This document shows positions 10,182 to 18,595 of a DNA stretch of 64,000 nucleotides, piece by piece. The stretch is from Vibrio maritimus. GTDB taxonomy: Bacteria; Pseudomonadota; Gammaproteobacteria; Enterobacterales; Vibrionaceae. Every line of letters starts with the position of its first letter. Within the stretch, counting starts at the first letter, position 1. Made by a program: the position numbers and the translations under genes. The notes beneath the pieces are model-generated. The model worked only from the letters and a program-made list of their open reading frames with translations, made no database searches and had not been told where the DNA came from. Location of the stretch: positions 1,240,001 through 1,304,000 of the forward strand of contig NZ_CP090439.1 in NCBI RefSeq assembly GCF_021441885.1, in the 5' to 3' direction.

Positions 10182-10288
10182 AACCAAACCTCTTGCATAA
10201 GAGCTACTCTAAGGTGTGTTATTGATTATAAAAGACTATTGTCTGATAATTGAAAGTGTTAACTTCACTATTGGTCCATACTTTCTGC

Positions 10289-11692
10289 ATGCAAGCACAC
10301 GCTAAAAAATACACCTTAATTCTGCTTAAATCCGTGCTTCTGTCGGTTTTACTCTATGGAGTGGGGGTTTACCATAGCAAAGATAAGCTTATCAATAATG
10401 AGGAAGCTCAGTTCCGCTTGCTGACAAAATCTATTCAGGACTATAAATCGACACTGTATCTCATTGGCGTTTTGTTTGAAGCTCAAGTAGAGGCCAATAA
10501 AGGGAAAACGATCGACGTAGAGGAGTTCAAGCGTGGTCAAATATATTATTACCACTATGATCGGACGTTAACGCACAATGAAAAAGTCGTGGGTGCGACA
10601 GCTGAGAAAATGTTTAACAGTATGCCTGCGATAACCAATGACAATTCTCACGCACTGTATTACCGATCTTACGAGGGCAAAAAACTACTCTCCTCCAAAG
10701 ACTTCGCCATGTCGCCCCAAGAGGTGAAAGAGGCATTCTCCAAGAAGGCGTGTGTCGCGACTCGAAATTGTGCATTCTATATGCCTGCCGAAGACCTAGC
10801 CAATCGACTTATCGCGTCTGATATCTACCTTGACACGATTACGAAGCAACAAACCATTACGTTGTCGACGCCTGTCTATGACGGAGAAGTGATGGTTGGT
10901 GATGTGAATGTTGATATTTATCTAAGCTATTTCCCTTTCCTCAACAACAAGGACTTTATCTCAACGCGAACGGATGAGAAAAGGCAAGTTATCATAGAAA
11001 ATCTTCGTTACCCATTCTATGAATCGGCCTTCTCCGTGCAGTTTGATATAGATGACAACCTCGAGTTTGTTTATCGAATTCCCTATAGCAAGTTGATCAT
11101 TGATACAAGCTGGTGGCTTATTTGCCTTATCTTGGTGGTGTTTTACATCTTGCTTAAGCTCGAAGAGCTAAGAGTAAAGCGTGAAAAGCTCGAATTGGCA
11201 GAAATAGCGATCAGCAAAGATGAGCTTACAGGCTTGTATAATCGAGCCATCCTTAAAGATAGCGCCCTCAAATATGCGATAGAGAAACAAGGGCTCTCTG
11301 TGATAGTGATCGATGGTGATGGACTTAAACCGATAAACGATACACATGGTCATCATGCTGGGGATCAAGCGATAGTTCATATCGCCAATAGAATGGTAAT
11401 GAACTTCAGAGAGAGTGACTACTTAGTAAGAAGTGGAGGCGATGAGTTTTTAGTGCTATTGCCTGGGTGTACGGGCAAGACAGCGGAAATACTTGCAGAA
11501 CGGTTCGCTAACGATATTCAAAATCACTCTTTTGGCGATATGGCATTAACTATCAGCATCAGCTTTGGAGTAACAGAGGTGCTGCGGGGAGAATCGTTGG
11601 ATGCCGCCATCAAAAGAGCAGATAACTTGTTGTACCGAGATAAACGGAGAAAAGCGCGGTTACTGTTAAAGTCGGAGTCCAAAAATGCATAA
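10289..11692 (+). CDS. Membrane-bound sensor diguanylate cyclase (periplasmic sensor + GGDEF)
   Basis: The protein of about 467 residues has a first membrane helix (about 9-27), a periplasmic region of about 240 residues with dCACHE-like sequence (TPVYDGEVMVGDVNVDI), a second helix near 265-287 and a C-terminal GGDEF domain. The active-site motif is intact (SGGDEF), as is the metal-binding DGDGLKPIND segment, so it should make cyclic di-GMP from two GTP. I see no I-site RxxD in the usual place. The frame opens earlier with TTG 10250; ATG 10289 is the conventional choice and neither has a strong ribosome site. Its 3' end overlaps the next LysR gene by 8 bases, implying co-transcription. Confidence 0.88.
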   Translation: MQAHAKKYTLILLKSVLLSVLLYGVGVYHSKDKLINNEEAQFRLLTKSIQDYKSTLYLIGVLFEAQVEANKGKTIDVEEFKRGQIYYYHYDRTLTHNEKVVGATAEKMFNSMPAITNDNSHALYYRSYEGKKLLSSKDFAMSPQEVKEAFSKKACVATRNCAFYMPAEDLANRLIASDIYLDTITKQQTITLSTPVYDGEVMVGDVNVDIYLSYFPFLNNKDFISTRTDEKRQVIIENLRYPFYESAFSVQFDIDDNLEFVYRIPYSKLIIDTSWWLICLILVVFYILLKLEELRVKREKLELAEIAISKDELTGLYNRAILKDSALKYAIEKQGLSVIVIDGDGLKPINDTHGHHAGDQAIVHIANRMVMNFRESDYLVRSGGDEFLVLLPGCTGKTAEILAERFANDIQNHSFGDMALTISISFGVTEVLRGESLDAAIKRADNLLYRDKRRKARLLLKSESKNA

Positions 11693-12581
11693 AGAACGTG
11701 ATTATAACTTATTAAAAGTACTAGTTCTTATTTACGAGTACCGCAGTCTAACCATTGCTGCGGCTCAACTGGGTAAAACCGAAAGTGCTGTGAGCAAACA
11801 TTTAGCAAAATTGCGTGAGCAACTGGGGGATCCTCTATTTGTTCGCCGTAGCGATGGTCTAGAGCCGACACATTACCTAGAGCGAGTCATGCCAGGTATT
11901 CAGCGCGGTTTGCGTTCAGTAGAGACGGCACTGAAACAGGGCCCCATTTTCGATGAGCTAACCTATGATCAGCCAATAGCAGTGGCACTAGACAATATAA
12001 CGGTAGAGCGCCATGGAAGTAACATTCTTTTGGCGCTTAAATCCGTTTTTCAAAACTCGATGATTCATATAACGACTTGGCGTCGTGATACATACCAATT
12101 GATACTCGATGGGAGTGTGCAGATTGGCGTACAGATGTTTAATGAGGACTGCTCAAAATCTCTCTATCAGAATTCGATAATCAATGTCGAGATTGGTGCC
12201 ATTGTTGGTGCTCAAAGTGATATTCATCAATGGCAAGATGTATTTGAGTACCCGTGTATTCATTTTGAAATTCGCGGTTGGAATGAGACTAACCATCGTT
12301 TGATCAGACAGATGGCGGAATATGATCTTGCTTTTGATTATCAAACAAAAATGGATAGCTTGTCGTTGGCGTTAAAGATGGTTACCAAAGGTAATACGTC
12401 GGTGGTTTTAGGGAAACACCTAGTAAAAGAGAATGGTGAGTATCGATATTTGCCTTTCCCTGAGCATATGCAAACTTATACACCTCTCGTTACTTGTATC
12501 AAGCAGAGTAATAGGCAAAACCCTTTACATCAAAAACTTCACACCATAATTAAGCAAGCAATACTTGATGGCATCGCCTGA
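11685..12581 (+). CDS. LysR family transcriptional regulator, coupled to the diguanylate cyclase gene
   Basis: The 298-residue protein has a helix-turn-helix at about residues 18-45 (LTIAAAQLGKTESAVSKHLA) and a divergent substrate-binding domain resembling the NodD/LeuO-like branch (DPLFVRRSDGLEPT). The ATG overlaps the end of the diguanylate cyclase gene by 8 bases, so translation is probably coupled. This hints that one signal adjusts both cyclic di-GMP and transcription. Targets are unknown. A hairpin follows the stop codon closely. Confidence 0.85.
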   Translation: MHKERDYNLLKVLVLIYEYRSLTIAAAQLGKTESAVSKHLAKLREQLGDPLFVRRSDGLEPTHYLERVMPGIQRGLRSVETALKQGPIFDELTYDQPIAVALDNITVERHGSNILLALKSVFQNSMIHITTWRRDTYQLILDGSVQIGVQMFNEDCSKSLYQNSIINVEIGAIVGAQSDIHQWQDVFEYPCIHFEIRGWNETNHRLIRQMAEYDLAFDYQTKMDSLSLALKMVTKGNTSVVLGKHLVKENGEYRYLPFPEHMQTYTPLVTCIKQSNRQNPLHQKLHTIIKQAILDGIA

Positions 12582-12583
12582 GG

Positions 12584-12603
12584 TTCGGGCTTCCTTGCCC
12601 GAA
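12584..12603. terminator. Hairpin terminator between convergent genes
   Basis: TTCGGGC pairs with GCCCGAA around TTCCTT. It lies directly after the LysR stop and faces the end of the response regulator gene. Confidence 0.6.
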
Positions 12604-12624
12604 TGATAAAGAAAAATAGAAAGG

Positions 12625-13293
12625 TTAGGCCATAGCGACTGGCGCTTCAACCATAGGTGCCAAGTTAGCAATAGGTGCGTCAGGCTGCGTTTGAACAACA
12701 TCTTGAGTATGCAATAACTCTACAATTGAGTTCGCTTCGTACTTGTCGAGAATACGTGACTTATACGTACTGATGGTTTTCGCACTCAATGATAGAAACT
12801 CAGAGATCTGTTTATTGGTGTAACCTTTTTTGAGGTAGTTAAACACCACGGTTTCACGTTGTGATAACACAATATTGCGGCTGCGTTGCTTGTAATCTGT
12901 TTTAAACAGATTGTAGCCACGCATGACTCCCGCAATCGCATCGCGAATGAGCGCAGTGTCTTCTGACTTGCTAATATAGCCGTTAGCGCCAAGTTTATAA
13001 GCGGTTTCGGAATATACCGGGTAGCCGTAACTGGACACGAATATCGCTTTTCCCTTATAACCTGCAGCATAGGCACGACGCATAAGTTCAAACCCGTCAG
13101 CCTCTGCTAGGTTCACATCTAGAATGATCAGTTCGATATTACCCGTTTTCACCAGATTTAGAGCAGTCTGAATGCTGGCAGTTTGGTGCACTAAGTTCAT
13201 GTCATCGATACTGGTGACAATCTTAGCGATAGACTCCCTAACGATTGGGTAGTTATCAACGATGAGACAATCTTTGCTGTTTGGATAGAGCAT
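12625..13293 (-). CDS. NarL/FixJ-type response regulator (receiver + LuxR helix-turn-helix), orphan
   Basis: The 222-residue protein has a receiver domain with the phosphoryl-acceptor Asp59 (LIILDVN), conserved acids near the start (IVDN) and a lysine in SKSED. A LuxR-type helix-turn-helix follows (about 145-205, YTNKQISEFLSLSAKTISTY). The last 20 or so residues are a proline/alanine-rich tail that is not part of the family fold. The open frame extends upstream to 13356, but ATG 13293 with AAGG ahead of it gives the normal receiver start. It resembles EvgA/BvgA-type regulators. No sensor kinase gene is adjacent, so its partner is elsewhere. Confidence 0.86.
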   Translation of the reverse strand: MLYPNSKDCLIVDNYPIVRESIAKIVTSIDDMNLVHQTASIQTALNLVKTGNIELIILDVNLAEADGFELMRRAYAAGYKGKAIFVSSYGYPVYSETAYKLGANGYISKSEDTALIRDAIAGVMRGYNLFKTDYKQRSRNIVLSQRETVVFNYLKKGYTNKQISEFLSLSAKTISTYKSRILDKYEANSIVELLHTQDVVQTQPDAPIANLAPMVEAPVAMA

Positions 13294-13720
13294 TAACTTA
13301 ACCTTGCAAAACAAGTGAATAACAAAAAATGAGCGACTAGAAGGGCGCATCCACATTGCTTGTAAGCGTCATATCACTGACTCAATTAATTCAAGGCTCA
13401 AATTATCTGTGCCCGAAGTATAGGAAACATTCGGTTGAAAGTGTGGAAAGACGGAAATTCCAAAATGGAATAGTGTCAGAATCCTCTTTTGGGTATTAAA
13501 GATCAGAATGTTGGTTGACGACAATTCCAGTTTTCTATCGTGATGAGTTGAAAGATTGATTGACAGAATTAGGTCAAGAGCTATCAAGATACGCGTTGGG
13601 GTGGGAACTATTTTTGAAAGATAACCACAAAAAAGTGTGATTTGAGTCTTGTTTTTTTCTTGGTTAGGTATAAAATTACACTCAGATGAAAGTTAATTAC
13701 ATTTTAATCGGGAAACAATC
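13294..13720. other. Intergenic region between response regulator and small basic-protein gene
   Basis: A stretch of 427 bases without a credible gene; a 72-codon minus-strand frame at 13369-13587 looks random. A TATAAAAT-like -10 element near 13669 could serve the small gene at 13721. Confidence 0.4.
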
Positions 13721-13855
13721 ATGAGTTATGAACTAGGTTCTGCGTATATTGGTCAACTAGCAGCAAAGAAAATGATCGATGACATGATGTATGGAAAGCC
13801 GACGCCAAAGAAAAAGTCGTTCGTTAAGCGAATGATGAAGAAATTGGCAAAGTAA
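13721..13855 (+). CDS. Small basic protein of unknown function (44 residues)
   Basis: I found this short frame by reading the DNA. An ATG at 13721 is preceded by GGGAAA and followed by 44 codons and TAA. The product starts MSYELGSAYIGQLAAKKMID and has a lysine-rich C-terminus (KKKSFVKRMMKKLAK), so it is strongly basic with a likely amphipathic helix. It has its own apparent promoter (TATAAAAT about 50 bases upstream) and a strong terminator 8 bases downstream, which supports a real single-gene transcript. It could bind membranes or nucleic acid. I do not recognise the family. Confidence 0.6.
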   Translation: MSYELGSAYIGQLAAKKMIDDMMYGKPTPKKKSFVKRMMKKLAK

Positions 13856-13862
13856 TGGATTC

Positions 13863-13896
13863 AAAAAAAGCCCGCAATTAACATTGCGGGCTTTTT
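13863..13896 (+). terminator. Strong intrinsic terminator, bidirectional capacity
   Basis: GCCCGCAAT pairs with ATTGCGGGC around TAAC, with A and T runs on either side. It ends the small basic-protein gene and also the minus-strand glutaredoxin side. Confidence 0.9.
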
Positions 13897-13914
13897 GTTT
13901 GTATCTTCAAAGCG

Positions 13915-14532
13915 TTAAGAAGCATTCTTCTCCCCAAAATCGACAACATTGTCTGGCGTTTGAGCGTGGCTGCGATCCTTCAACCACTTCTCTAGATTGT
14001 CCGCACCACCAATATATTCCCCTTCCAACCAGATCTGCGGCACTGTCACTGGCGTCTTCAAGCCAATATGTGCTTTCACCTCAGGAATCATACGATACAA
14101 AGCGGCACTGTCTTTGACGACATCGGAATAGGTGTATGGGATACCTGCTTCATCAAGCATCTTCTTGGCTTTCACGCAATAAGGGCAGGTCGCCTTACCG
14201 TAGACAATGTTACCTTGTAAGGTATCGCGCTTGGTCCACTCCTGAATCACAGACTGCACGAGAACACCGCGGTTTAAGGCTTCTCCCTGACTGACGACTT
14301 TACCTTCAACCATCAGTATTGGAGCGTGCCATGATCCTGCTTTAAGAGGCTCCCACCAGTGAGACAGCCAATCTTTCACTTCAAGCTCAATAGGAATACC
14401 GTCCAGCTCGTTAGCAAAGGTATCCGTTAGGATGTCTTTTGTGAGCGTACATTCACCACACGGAATGTTGACCTTGAATGGTCCCCAACTGCCTGCCCAA
14501 CGATATAGAGTGAGTTTGATTGGTTGTGCCAT
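13915..14532 (-). CDS. Two-domain glutaredoxin-like protein (CGEC + CPYC)
   Basis: The 205-residue protein appears to hold two thioredoxin-fold units. The N-terminal half carries CGEC (Cys25, Cys28) in a sequence unlike standard glutaredoxins. The C-terminal half has the classic glutaredoxin motif CPYC (Cys116-Cys119) followed by the cis-proline segment TVPQIW and the GG(A)D glutathione-binding turn. The protein probably reduces disulfides or glutathione-mixed disulfides in the cytoplasm; no signal peptide is seen. A good ribosome site (AGAGGCG) precedes the ATG. The EamA exporter gene lies upstream with an 80-base gap and may share the transcript. The pairing of two redox motifs is the notable point. 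Confidence 0.8.
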   Translation of the reverse strand: MAQPIKLTLYRWAGSWGPFKVNIPCGECTLTKDILTDTFANELDGIPIELEVKDWLSHWWEPLKAGSWHAPILMVEGKVVSQGEALNRGVLVQSVIQEWTKRDTLQGNIVYGKATCPYCVKAKKMLDEAGIPYTYSDVVKDSAALYRMIPEVKAHIGLKTPVTVPQIWLEGEYIGGADNLEKWLKDRSHAQTPDNVVDFGEKNAS

Positions 14533-14612
14533 GTTATTCGCCTCTTAATTCATCCATTTATAGAGTAGAACCTTGGTTACGGGTTTTCATTTCATTCAGA
14601 GCAAAATATTTT

Positions 14613-15494
14613 TTACTTTGCTCGTTTAGACGTTTCCCAGTGGGTAATGAACGCGACAGAAGCAATAATGATTGCAGCACCCAACCATAGGCGTCCCGGT
14701 GGTGCCCAGCCAAATACAATCCATCCAGCGAGCACATTCATAGGCAGTTTGGCATGGTCAAATGGTTGTACGAATGAAGCATCAGCGACGGAGTAGGCTT
14801 TTACAATTGCCCACTGTGCCAACGCTGTGAGCGCACCTGCGCCTATTAAAAGCGTCCATACCCAAGCTGAGCTAGGCAAAGACCACTCGGGTACGGCTAG
14901 AAATAAGTTAAATGGCGTGATCAAAAGCAGTAGGTAGACCACCATGGTTGAAGGTGAATCTTCCGAAGACAAGTGTTTCACCATCAAAGAGTAGCACGCC
15001 CAAAAGAAAGCAGCACCGACTGGCAGCAGAGTTGCCCAGCTAAAATCATCCGCCCAAGGTTCGAGTATGATCATTGCTCCGACAAAGCCAAACAAAGTGG
15101 CTAACCAGCGAGCAGGACCAACATTCTCTTTAAGCAATAGCCCTGAACCGAGGGTTGCAAATAAAGGTGATGTCATTAGCAAGGCGATTCCTTGCCAAAT
15201 AGGCACGGGATAGGCAAGCGCCCACATCCATAGCTGAATACCAATGACAGAGAGAAAGACTCGAAAAAGGTGTTTAGAGAAATGTTGTGTCTTTAGTGAA
15301 TGTCTTAACCCAAGCGAACTGAGGTAAGGCAGTATCACGACGAGCGCTATTGCGTACTGAATCAGTGCGACCATAGTAGACGGCATTTGATGATTAATAC
15401 TGACCACTTGCGCAATGTTATTTACAAGCGCGAATGACGCCCCAGCCGCTAGCATCCATACTGCTCCGCGAATAGGTTGGTGGTTTGAACTCAT
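14613..15494 (-). CDS. EamA/DMT family transporter
   Basis: This 293-residue membrane protein has ten predicted helices arranged as two EamA repeats (about 8-140 and 150-285). Motifs such as FWACYSLMVKHL and GWAPPGRLWLGAAIII are typical of drug/metabolite exporters of the inner membrane. The substrate cannot be told from sequence. A weak ribosome site precedes ATG 15494 and no better start is available. The glutaredoxin-like gene follows on the same strand. Confidence 0.85.
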   Translation of the reverse strand: MSSNHQPIRGAVWMLAAGASFALVNNIAQVVSINHQMPSTMVALIQYAIALVVILPYLSSLGLRHSLKTQHFSKHLFRVFLSVIGIQLWMWALAYPVPIWQGIALLMTSPLFATLGSGLLLKENVGPARWLATLFGFVGAMIILEPWADDFSWATLLPVGAAFFWACYSLMVKHLSSEDSPSTMVVYLLLLITPFNLFLAVPEWSLPSSAWVWTLLIGAGALTALAQWAIVKAYSVADASFVQPFDHAKLPMNVLAGWIVFGWAPPGRLWLGAAIIIASVAFITHWETSKRAK

Positions 15495-15717
15495 AAGTTG
15501 GCTTTAGATTGCATTCTTAGTTTTTGCGCATGTTACTACGAATGTTTAACACCACCAAGCGAGCGAGCTGAGGTACTCAGTTGAAGTACACACTGATATT
15601 CGCTGCTTTAGATCAATTTATCCTCCAAATGTTCAAATGCTAGTCAGTTGCTTATTGATTTTTTATGCTGGTTAAAGCATATTTATGCCAAATTTTATGC
15701 TTAACTAAAACATAATT

Positions 15718-17250
15718 ATGAACACTCACACTGAAGCGCATTCAAGCGCGTCGTCAGGAACCAAAACCTGGCAGATGCCGGATACTCTTATCCTAATCTT
15801 TATCGTTGGCATCCTAGCAACGTTGTTGACCTATTTTATTCCAGCTGGTCATTTCGACAGTCAAGAAGTGACCTACTTGGTGGATGGTGCAGAGAAGTCT
15901 CGTACGGTAATTGATCCGCACTCTTTTGAGTATGCAACCGATGAAAATGGCGATCTGGTATACAAGTCAGTAGGCTTGTTTGCATCAGGTGGCGGCATTG
16001 GTCTTATGAACTTCGCGTTTGAAGGTCTGGTTTCTGGCTCTAAGTGGGGTTCAGCGATTGGTGTCATTATGTTCATGCTGGTTATTGGTGGTGCATTTGG
16101 CATTGTAATGCGCACTGGTACTATTGATAACGGTATCCTAAGACTTATCGACAAAACTAAAGGCAGCGAAGCGCTGTTTATTCCAGTTTTGTTCAGTTTG
16201 TTCTCCCTCGGTGGTGCGGTATTTGGTATGGGTGAAGAAGCGGTTGCTTTCGCCATTATCATTGCGCCATTAATGGTTAGGCTTGGCTATGATGGCATTA
16301 CGACGGTAATGGTCACCTACGTAGCGACTCAAATCGGTTTTGCTACTTCGTGGATGAATCCATTCTCAGTAGCCGTCGCTCAAGGTATCGCTGGCATCCC
16401 AGTGCTATCAGGTATGACTATGCGTATGGTGATGTGGGCAGCGTTTACGATCATCGGTATTGTTTTCACTATGGTGTACGCCTCTCGTGTCAAGGCGAAT
16501 CCAGAGCTGTCATACAGCCACCGCACGGACGGGTACTTTAGAAAGCAAGCGGATACGGTACAAGAATCTCGCTGGAACCTTGGTGACACTTTAGTTCTGT
16601 TCACTGTCGTTGTAACGACTATCTGGGTAGTCTGGGGTGTAGTGGCTCACGCGTGGTACATTCCAGAAATCGCGTCTCAGTTCTTCACTATGGGCTTTGT
16701 TGCGGGGCTTATTGGTGTGATTTTCCGTCTAAATGGTATGACGCTAAACGACATGGCTGATGCATTTAAAGAAGGTGCTTCTATCATGCTAGCGCCTGCG
16801 TTATTGGTTGGTTGTGCTAAGGGTGTCTTGCTGATTCTCGGTGGTGGTACAACGGATGAATCGAGCGTATTGAACTCAATTCTAAACAGCGCTGGCGGCA
16901 TGATCAGTGGTCTTCCTGATGTGGCTGCTGCGTGGCTAATGTTCGCTTTCCAATCAATTTTTAACTTCTTTGTGACCTCTGGCTCTGGTCAGGCTGCGTT
17001 GACGATGCCGTTGCTTGCGCCACTTGCTGACATCGCAGGCGTAACACGCCAAGTAGCAGTGTTGGCGTTCCAACTAGGAGATGGCTTCACTAACGTTATT
17101 GTACCAACTTCAGCATCGCTCATGGCAACTCTCGGTGTCTGCCGTATCGATTGGGGTGACTGGGCAAAATTCTGCTGGCGCTTTATACTGCTGTTATTCG
17201 TTTTAGCAAGTTTTGTGGTCATTGGCGCGCACCTCGCAGGATTCGCGTAA
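15718..17250 (+). CDS. YfcC-family membrane carrier
   Basis: The 510-residue protein has 12-13 hydrophobic segments and a sequence typical of the YfcC/arginine-ornithine-antiporter-like superfamily. Indicators are the N-terminal LTYFIPAGHF, the GMGEEAVAFA segment near residue 173 and the SGSGQAALTMPLLAPLAD segment near residue 422. Family members are thought to move amino acids or peptides across the inner membrane. The metallohydrolase gene 73 bases downstream suggests an acylated amino-acid substrate that is taken up and then deacylated. The ribosome site is weak. Upstream the motif TTATGC recurs several times between about 15664 and 15705. Confidence 0.8.
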   Translation: MNTHTEAHSSASSGTKTWQMPDTLILIFIVGILATLLTYFIPAGHFDSQEVTYLVDGAEKSRTVIDPHSFEYATDENGDLVYKSVGLFASGGGIGLMNFAFEGLVSGSKWGSAIGVIMFMLVIGGAFGIVMRTGTIDNGILRLIDKTKGSEALFIPVLFSLFSLGGAVFGMGEEAVAFAIIIAPLMVRLGYDGITTVMVTYVATQIGFATSWMNPFSVAVAQGIAGIPVLSGMTMRMVMWAAFTIIGIVFTMVYASRVKANPELSYSHRTDGYFRKQADTVQESRWNLGDTLVLFTVVVTTIWVVWGVVAHAWYIPEIASQFFTMGFVAGLIGVIFRLNGMTLNDMADAFKEGASIMLAPALLVGCAKGVLLILGGGTTDESSVLNSILNSAGGMISGLPDVAAAWLMFAFQSIFNFFVTSGSGQAALTMPLLAPLADIAGVTRQVAVLAFQLGDGFTNVIVPTSASLMATLGVCRIDWGDWAKFCWRFILLLFVLASFVVIGAHLAGFA

Positions 17251-17282
17251 CATCGGACGCAATATAAACTTGATTGATACTA

Positions 17283-17310
17283 AAAGCGGGCATAGTCCCG
17301 CTTTATTTTT
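17283..17310 (+). terminator. Terminator-like hairpin between carrier and hydrolase genes
   Basis: AAAGCGGG pairs with CCCGCTTT around CATAGT, followed by ATTTTT. It sits between two genes that seem functionally linked, so it may reduce rather than abolish expression of the second. Confidence 0.75.
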
Positions 17311-17322
17311 ATAGGCAATTCA

Positions 17323-18312
17323 ATGACTCAACAACAACTTCAATCAGAGTACTCTACGATTACTGCTCTTGACGTCGATTCACTCGCTGCGGGCGTTCAC
17401 CGATTTTGGTTTCAAGCTTCAACGAACGCGATGGGCGTGAATATCCAATTGCCAGTGATAACAATCAAAGCTGAAAAGCCGGGCCCTAAAGTCATGATTA
17501 CTGCAGGTGTTCATGGCGATGAGCTTAACGGCATATTGACAGCTCATAAACTCGCGCGAACGCTTGAGAATAAAGTGAGTGCAGGTATAGTGACGATCGT
17601 GCCATCGGTCAACATCCCTGGTATTTTGAATCACAGTCGGGACTTTAACTCATCGGATCCAGACGCATCGCCAGCAAACTTGAACCGCTTCTTCCCTGGT
17701 AACGAAGAGGGCGATGCTGCAAACCGCTATCTTTATCGCCTTTGGAATCATTTACTTAAGCCTAATGCTGATTTTGCTGTCGACTTGCACACGCAAACTC
17801 GAGGTTCAACGTATCCGCTGTATGTGTTTGCAGACTTTCGATTGGACAAGGCCCTTGAGATGGCTCGTCTCATTGAGCCCGATGTGATCTTGAATGATCC
17901 CGGTGATGCTGGCGTACTAGAGACGGTATGGAACAGCTCAGGCATTCCAAGCATTACTATTGAGGTCGGGATGGGCAAAATCACCCAGCCAGAGTTGATT
18001 GAACGCACGGTGACTGGCGTTCAGCAAATTCTCATCAATAATGAAATGCTCGATGGAGCAGTCAAAGTGGTTGAACCATGTCAGCTGGAAGGGCAGAGCA
18101 TTACCACGGTAAGAGCTCGTCAAGGTGGATTTGTCATCCCAGAAGTAAGCTTGCTACAGTCTGTTGAAGAAGGGGAGTTGCTTGCGAAACAGTTTGACGC
18201 GTTTGGTATGCAGATAGATAGCTATCATGCTCCGCATTCAGGTACGGTTCTGAGCTATAACGTTGATAGTTTGAGAGATCCGGGTGCGCTGGTTGTTCGC
18301 CTAATCCGATAA
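17323..18312 (+). CDS. Succinylglutamate desuccinylase / aspartoacylase family zinc hydrolase
   Basis: The 329-residue protein has the M14-type zinc site of AstE/AspA enzymes: HGDE (His64, Glu67), the third ligand in DLHTQ (His156) and a general base in TIEVG (about Glu214). The C-terminal quarter is the usual beta-rich lid. These enzymes remove an acyl group from an N-acyl amino acid. Genes for a full AST arginine pathway are absent, so this is probably a related deacylase. It lies downstream of the YfcC-type carrier behind a leaky-looking hairpin, which suggests uptake followed by cytoplasmic deacylation. The start ATG has AGG at a workable distance. Confidence 0.82.
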   Translation: MTQQQLQSEYSTITALDVDSLAAGVHRFWFQASTNAMGVNIQLPVITIKAEKPGPKVMITAGVHGDELNGILTAHKLARTLENKVSAGIVTIVPSVNIPGILNHSRDFNSSDPDASPANLNRFFPGNEEGDAANRYLYRLWNHLLKPNADFAVDLHTQTRGSTYPLYVFADFRLDKALEMARLIEPDVILNDPGDAGVLETVWNSSGIPSITIEVGMGKITQPELIERTVTGVQQILINNEMLDGAVKVVEPCQLEGQSITTVRARQGGFVIPEVSLLQSVEEGELLAKQFDAFGMQIDSYHAPHSGTVLSYNVDSLRDPGALVVRLIR

Positions 18313-18321
18313 AAAAGGGAT

Positions 18322-18358
18322 AAAAAAAGCCTCCCCCGTATTAGCATAAGGGGAGGCA
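18322..18358 (-). terminator. Strong minus-strand intrinsic terminator
   Basis: Read on the minus strand, GCCTCCCC pairs with GGGGAGGC and is followed at once by a run of seven T. On the plus strand the hairpin lacks a T tract. It therefore ends a minus-strand transcript, although no minus-strand protein gene ends nearby. Confidence 0.85.
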
Positions 18359-18483
18359 AAATAGTGACCACTTATTAAGCCTCTTCTGCCTAGATAGCAT
18401 CTACTGCGTTATCTTCTCCCTCTAAAAAAATAACTCAACAGACACCGAGACCGATAAGTGCAAATGCTGCCAGCATTTGTCCC
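18322..18483 (-). ncRNA. Candidate sigma-54-dependent small RNA
   Basis: No protein gene lies here, but the minus strand has a complete transcription unit. A GG-N10-GC promoter (18493-18509) predicts a start near 18482, the first bases fold into a hairpin (CAAATGC/GCATTTG), and a perfect-looking terminator ends near 18322. This gives an RNA of about 160 nucleotides. A single-stranded U-rich stretch in the middle could be an Hfq site. Sigma-54-driven small RNAs are known in Vibrio (Qrr1-5), but I do not see the Qrr core sequence. The unit is separate from the upstream porin, whose own hairpin lies at 18618-18643. It is inferred from sequence only. Confidence 0.5.
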
Positions 18484-18492
18484 TACTACTAA

Positions 18493-18509
18493 AGCAGTAC
18501 TCGTGCCAA
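18493..18509 (-). promoter_or_regulatory. Sigma-54 (-24/-12) promoter candidate
   Basis: The minus strand reads TTGGCACGAGTACTGCT. This matches the consensus YTGGCACGrNNNTTGCW with one change (CTGC for TTGC) and has the required GG-N10-GC spacing. It points to the candidate small RNA. Confidence 0.6.
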
Positions 18510-18595
18510 AAGTTACATTGAAACTAAATTGTTGATATTTATAGTTAATATTAAATTTGGAAGATTAAGTGGTAAGGTAAGTTTCAGTAGAAGTG

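Noticed and set aside
13369..13587. 72-codon minus-strand frame upstream of the response regulator
   Set aside because: No ribosome site, no recognisable domain. It lies in the promoter region.
18322..18483. Qrr quorum-sensing small RNA
   Set aside because: The sigma-54 promoter and terminator layout fits, but I cannot find the conserved Qrr core, and the upstream palindrome does not match LuxO sites. Reported as an unnamed candidate RNA.
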